Assembly (NCBI RefSeq): GCF_900105195.1
Contig: NZ_FNRX01000002.1
Span: forward strand, 3,720,001 to 3,784,000
Source: Rhodococcus pyridinivorans
GTDB lineage: Bacteria > Actinomycetota > Actinomycetes > Mycobacteriales > Mycobacteriaceae
Direction of reading: 5' to 3'
Length of the DNA: 64,000 nucleotides
Of the stretch, positions 61,869 through 64,000 are shown piece by piece. The translations under genes and the position numbers were made by a program. The notes under the pieces are model-generated. The model was not told the origin of the DNA. It searched no databases and saw nothing but the letters and a program-made list of their open reading frames with translations. Position 1 is the first letter of the stretch; each line of letters starts with the position of its first letter.

Positions 61869-62812
61869 GAGGACACCTCCTCCACGGCACCGGCACCGGC
61901 ACCGTTCCCGTCACCGGTGTCGAAGGTGTCGCCGTAGTGCCGCATGAACAGCTCTTCGAGTGACGGGGGTGTGATGGTGAGGTTCTCGACGCCGAGTCCG
62001 GCGAGTTCCTGCAGGACCGGTGCGAGGGCGGTGTTGTCGACGTCGAACGCGAGCCTGCCGTCGTCGGTGGAGAGGTCGTGGACTCCGGAGAGCCCGGCCA
62101 GTCGCTCGGCAGGGGCGGTGGTCGTGGCCCGCACGGACGAGCGGGTCAGGTGCCGCAGTTGTGCGAGGGTGCCGGTCTCGACGTCGCGTCCGGCCCGGAT
62201 GATCGTCACCGTGTCGCAGAGCTTCTCGACCTCGGCGAGGATGTGGCTGGACAGCAGCACGGTCGCGCCGCGGTCGCGGAGCCCTCGCACCTCGTCGGTG
62301 AAGACCGCCTCCATGAGCGGGTCGAGACCCGAAGTGGGTTCGTCGAGCAGGTAGAGCTCGGCGTCCGATGCGAGGGCGGCGACGAGTGCGACCTTCTGCC
62401 GGTTGCCTTTCGAGTAGGTGCGGGCCTTCTTCGTCGGGTCGAGTTCGAACCGTTCGAGGAGTTCGGCGCGACGACGCGTGCGCGCCTCTCCCCCGCGGAT
62501 GCGGGTGAGGACGTCGATGATCTCGCCCCCGGTGAGGGTGGGCCACAGATTCGTGTCGCCGGGCACGTACGCGAGTCGGCGGTGGATCGCGACGGCGTCG
62601 GTCCACGGGTCGAATCCGAGGACACGGGCGGTGCCGGAATCGGCACGCAGCATTCCGAGCAGCACGCGGATCGCCGTGGACTTGCCGGCGCCGTTCGGTC
62701 CGAGGAATCCCGCGACGGTGCCGCGTTCGACGGTCATCGAGAACCCGTCGAGAGCTCTGGTGGTTCCGAATGTCTTGACGATGTCGCGGATTTCGATAAG
62801 AGGGGTGTCCAT
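61865..62812 (-). CDS. ABC transporter ATP-binding protein
   Basis: 315 residues from ATG 62812 with GGAGGAA upstream. Walker [20 protein letters not shown] signature-like [15 protein letters not shown] (SKGNRQ variant of LSGGQ), Walker [13 protein letters not shown] and the H-loop SSHILAE. DrrA-like exporter ATPase with a C-terminal extension (about 230-315). Follows the TetR gene by 10 bases. Confidence 0.95.
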   Translation of the reverse strand: MDTPLIEIRDIVKTFGTTRALDGFSMTVERGTVAGFLGPNGAGKSTAIRVLLGMLRADSGTARVLGFDPWTDAVAIHRRLAYVPGDTNLWPTLTGGEIIDVLTRIRGGEARTRRRAELLERFELDPTKKARTYSKGNRQKVALVAALASDAELYLLDEPTSGLDPLMEAVFTDEVRGLRDRGATVLLSSHILAEVEKLCDTVTIIRAGRDVETGTLAQLRHLTRSSVRATTTAPAERLAGLSGVHDLSTDDGRLAFDVDNTALAPVLQELAGLGVENLTITPPSLEELFMRHYGDTFDTGDGNGAGAGAVEEVSS

Positions 62813-62822
62813 CTTTCCTCCG

Positions 62823-63479
62823 TCAGGAGTCGGGGGGTGCCTCACGCGCTGCCAGACAGGCGTCGAGAAGGGTCGAGTCCGTCAGCAACGGCTCGGTGTA
62901 GAGCTCGAGCATCGGCAGCGCGAGGCGTTCGGTGTAGGCGCGCAGCCTGGCAGGAAAGGTTTCGAGGTCGAGGTATTCGTCGGGACCGGGAAGGTCCATG
63001 AGCACGGCGCCGACGCTGAACGAGATGAGGGCACGTGCTCGTTCGGAGGGGAACCGGCTGGGCCGCACGGTTCCGGCGGCCACAGCCTCCTCGAGATAGG
63101 CCTCGGTGTCGGCGACGAGCCGGTCGAGGAAGTCGGCGGCGGGGGCGCCGCCGGTCCGGAGGGTGCGGAAGAGGTAGGCGACCGTGGTCGCGTAGTTCTC
63201 GATGTGTTCCATCTGGTCGTTCAGCGCGGCCGGTCCGACCTTCGGGTCGAGGACGGCACTCTTCGCCTGCCGGATCCCGTCGAGCACGTACCGGTCGCAG
63301 TGTTCCTTCAATCCGGCGCGGGATCCGAAATGGTGCACGATCAGCGAGGCGCTGACGCCGCACTCGGCGGCGATGGTCCGCAGCGGCACGCCGACCCCGT
63401 ACGCGGCGATGCACCGGATGGCAGCGTCGCGGATCCGTGCACGGGTGGTGAGGTCGTCACCGGCGGCGGTTGAATGCAC
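62823..63479 (-). CDS. TetR family transcriptional regulator
   Basis: 218 residues from GTG 63479. Helix-turn-helix in [20 protein letters not shown] and [20 protein letters not shown]; the all-helical ligand-binding domain follows. First gene of the tetR-ATPase-permease operon, so it probably represses this exporter and itself; a symmetric element overlaps its start region. Confidence 0.92.
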   Translation of the reverse strand: MHSTAAGDDLTTRARIRDAAIRCIAAYGVGVPLRTIAAECGVSASLIVHHFGSRAGLKEHCDRYVLDGIRQAKSAVLDPKVGPAALNDQMEHIENYATTVAYLFRTLRTGGAPAADFLDRLVADTEAYLEEAVAAGTVRPSRFPSERARALISFSVGAVLMDLPGPDEYLDLETFPARLRAYTERLALPMLELYTEPLLTDSTLLDACLAAREAPPDS

Positions 63480-63508
63480 GTTTCAAGGATTGCACACGTG
63501 TTCAACCC
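63469..63508. promoter_or_regulatory. Candidate TetR operator at the exporter promoter
   Basis: Imperfect inverted repeat GGTTGAATGCACGT (63469-63482) versus ACACGTGTTCAACC (63495-63508). On the minus strand the same region also has a direct repeat of TTGAA followed by (A/CA)CGTG and TGCA. It overlaps the tetR start codon, as expected for autorepression. Confidence 0.5.
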
Positions 63509-63581
63509 GGTCAACGCACCGTATGTGTCATCTCACGGCATGTGCCATCGGAGCACGTGCCGCACCGGTGCGCGGGCGCGC

Positions 63582-64000
63582 TCAGGTGAAGGCCATGACC
63601 TCGGTACCCCAGACCCGGCGCATCTCGCCGTCCGGATCCGACTCGACCCTGTCCGTGGAGTCGATGAGCAGGGTCGAGCGTTCCTCCGCCTCGTACTGCG
63701 GCCAGTGCTTCGAACCGTCCAGTGCCGCCGGCACACCGTGGTGCGCGAACGCGAACCAGCGCCGCTGCACGCGACCGGAGACCTCACCGGCGGCCTTGCG
63801 GCCGCCGAGCCAGAAGGACGGATCCCGGCCGAGAGTGCCGAAATTTCCGAAGACATATGGCAATTCGGTCGCGTGCCCGGCTCCGATCCGGGCGGCCTTG
63901 AGCATCGGGGTGGCGTGGTCGAAGCGGTACACCCAGGTCGGCGAATGCGCGCTGTGCGCTTCGGCGACCCACAGCACCGGCATGCGGAAACCGGCGTCGC
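63582..64000 (-). CDS. Carboxylesterase type B, C-terminal part (runs off window)
   Basis: About 139 codons to the stop at 63582 (TGA). The C-terminal end of a COesterase/PnbA-type alpha/beta hydrolase: WVYRFDHATPMLKAARIGAG, HATELPYVFGNFG with the catalytic His region, RWFAFAHHGVPAALDGSKHW and the terminal WPQYEAEERSTLLIDSTDR. The nucleophile serine and the start lie beyond base 64000. Single-gene unit upstream of tetR on the same strand in this view. Confidence 0.85.
   Translation of the reverse strand, partial: DAGFRMPVLWVAEAHSAHSPTWVYRFDHATPMLKAARIGAGHATELPYVFGNFGTLGRDPSFWLGGRKAAGEVSGRVQRRWFAFAHHGVPAALDGSKHWPQYEAEERSTLLIDSTDRVESDPDGEMRRVWGTEVMAFT

Overview
The window looks like a chromosomal segment of a high-GC actinobacterium, most probably a Rhodococcus or close Nocardiaceae relative. 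The evidence is the GC-rich codon use, frequent GTG/TTG starts, and a gene order argS-lysA-hom-thrC-thrB-rho-rpmE-prfA-prmC-(YrdC)-wecA-atpI-atpBEFHAGD that matches the mycobacterial/rhodococcal housekeeping block. I see no insertion sequence, prophage, integrase or CRISPR array.

1-21.5 kb (almost all minus strand) is this housekeeping block. It contains the F1Fo ATP synthase operon (atpD cut by the left edge; b and delta separate, unlike mycobacteria), polyprenyl-phosphate GlcNAc-1-P transferase, tRNA threonylcarbamoyl-AMP synthase, release-factor methyltransferase, RF1, L31, Rho with a long low-complexity insert, threonine and lysine biosynthesis, and arginyl-tRNA synthetase. One small secreted protein gene sits antisense between prmC and prfA. 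Next come a DUF3105/DUF305 membrane-protein pair and tRNA-Arg(CCG).

23.4-33.6 kb is the most distinctive accessory region: an epoxide-hydrolase-like protein and a metallo-hydrolase, then a tightly coupled cysD-cysNC-cysQ operon (making and recycling PAPS) in which CysQ carries an extra C-terminal domain. An IclR regulator follows. Divergent from it is a DUF1214-SDR-sulfotransferase operon followed by a MarR regulator. No sulfate-reduction gene is nearby, so this arrangement suggests a dedicated PAPS-driven sulfation module.

33.7-39.3 kb is a valine catabolic operon (mmsA, acyl-CoA dehydrogenase, 3-hydroxyisobutyryl-CoA hydrolase, mmsB, echA). It is functionally linked to the bkdABC branched-chain 2-oxoacid dehydrogenase operon at 49-52.4 kb, which diverges from an Lrp regulator across a strong palindrome. 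Between them lie a DUF1360 protein, a SWIM/SNF2 pair, an MDR oxidoreductase, a secreted HNH-type protein, a decayed enoyl-CoA hydratase, an SDH-L (shikimate dehydrogenase-like) gene, a frameshifted ORF, rhodanese SseA and a thioesterase.

52.4-64 kb holds an MFS transporter, the pntAa-pntAb-pntB proton-translocating transhydrogenase operon with a near-consensus Crp/GlxR-like box upstream, a zinc-ribbon protein, a sirtuin-HIT-MDMPI-peptidase E-GNAT run of tightly spaced genes, a TetR-ABC exporter operon, and the 3' end of a carboxylesterase gene. Several convergent gene ends share hairpins in which a stop codon sits in the loop.
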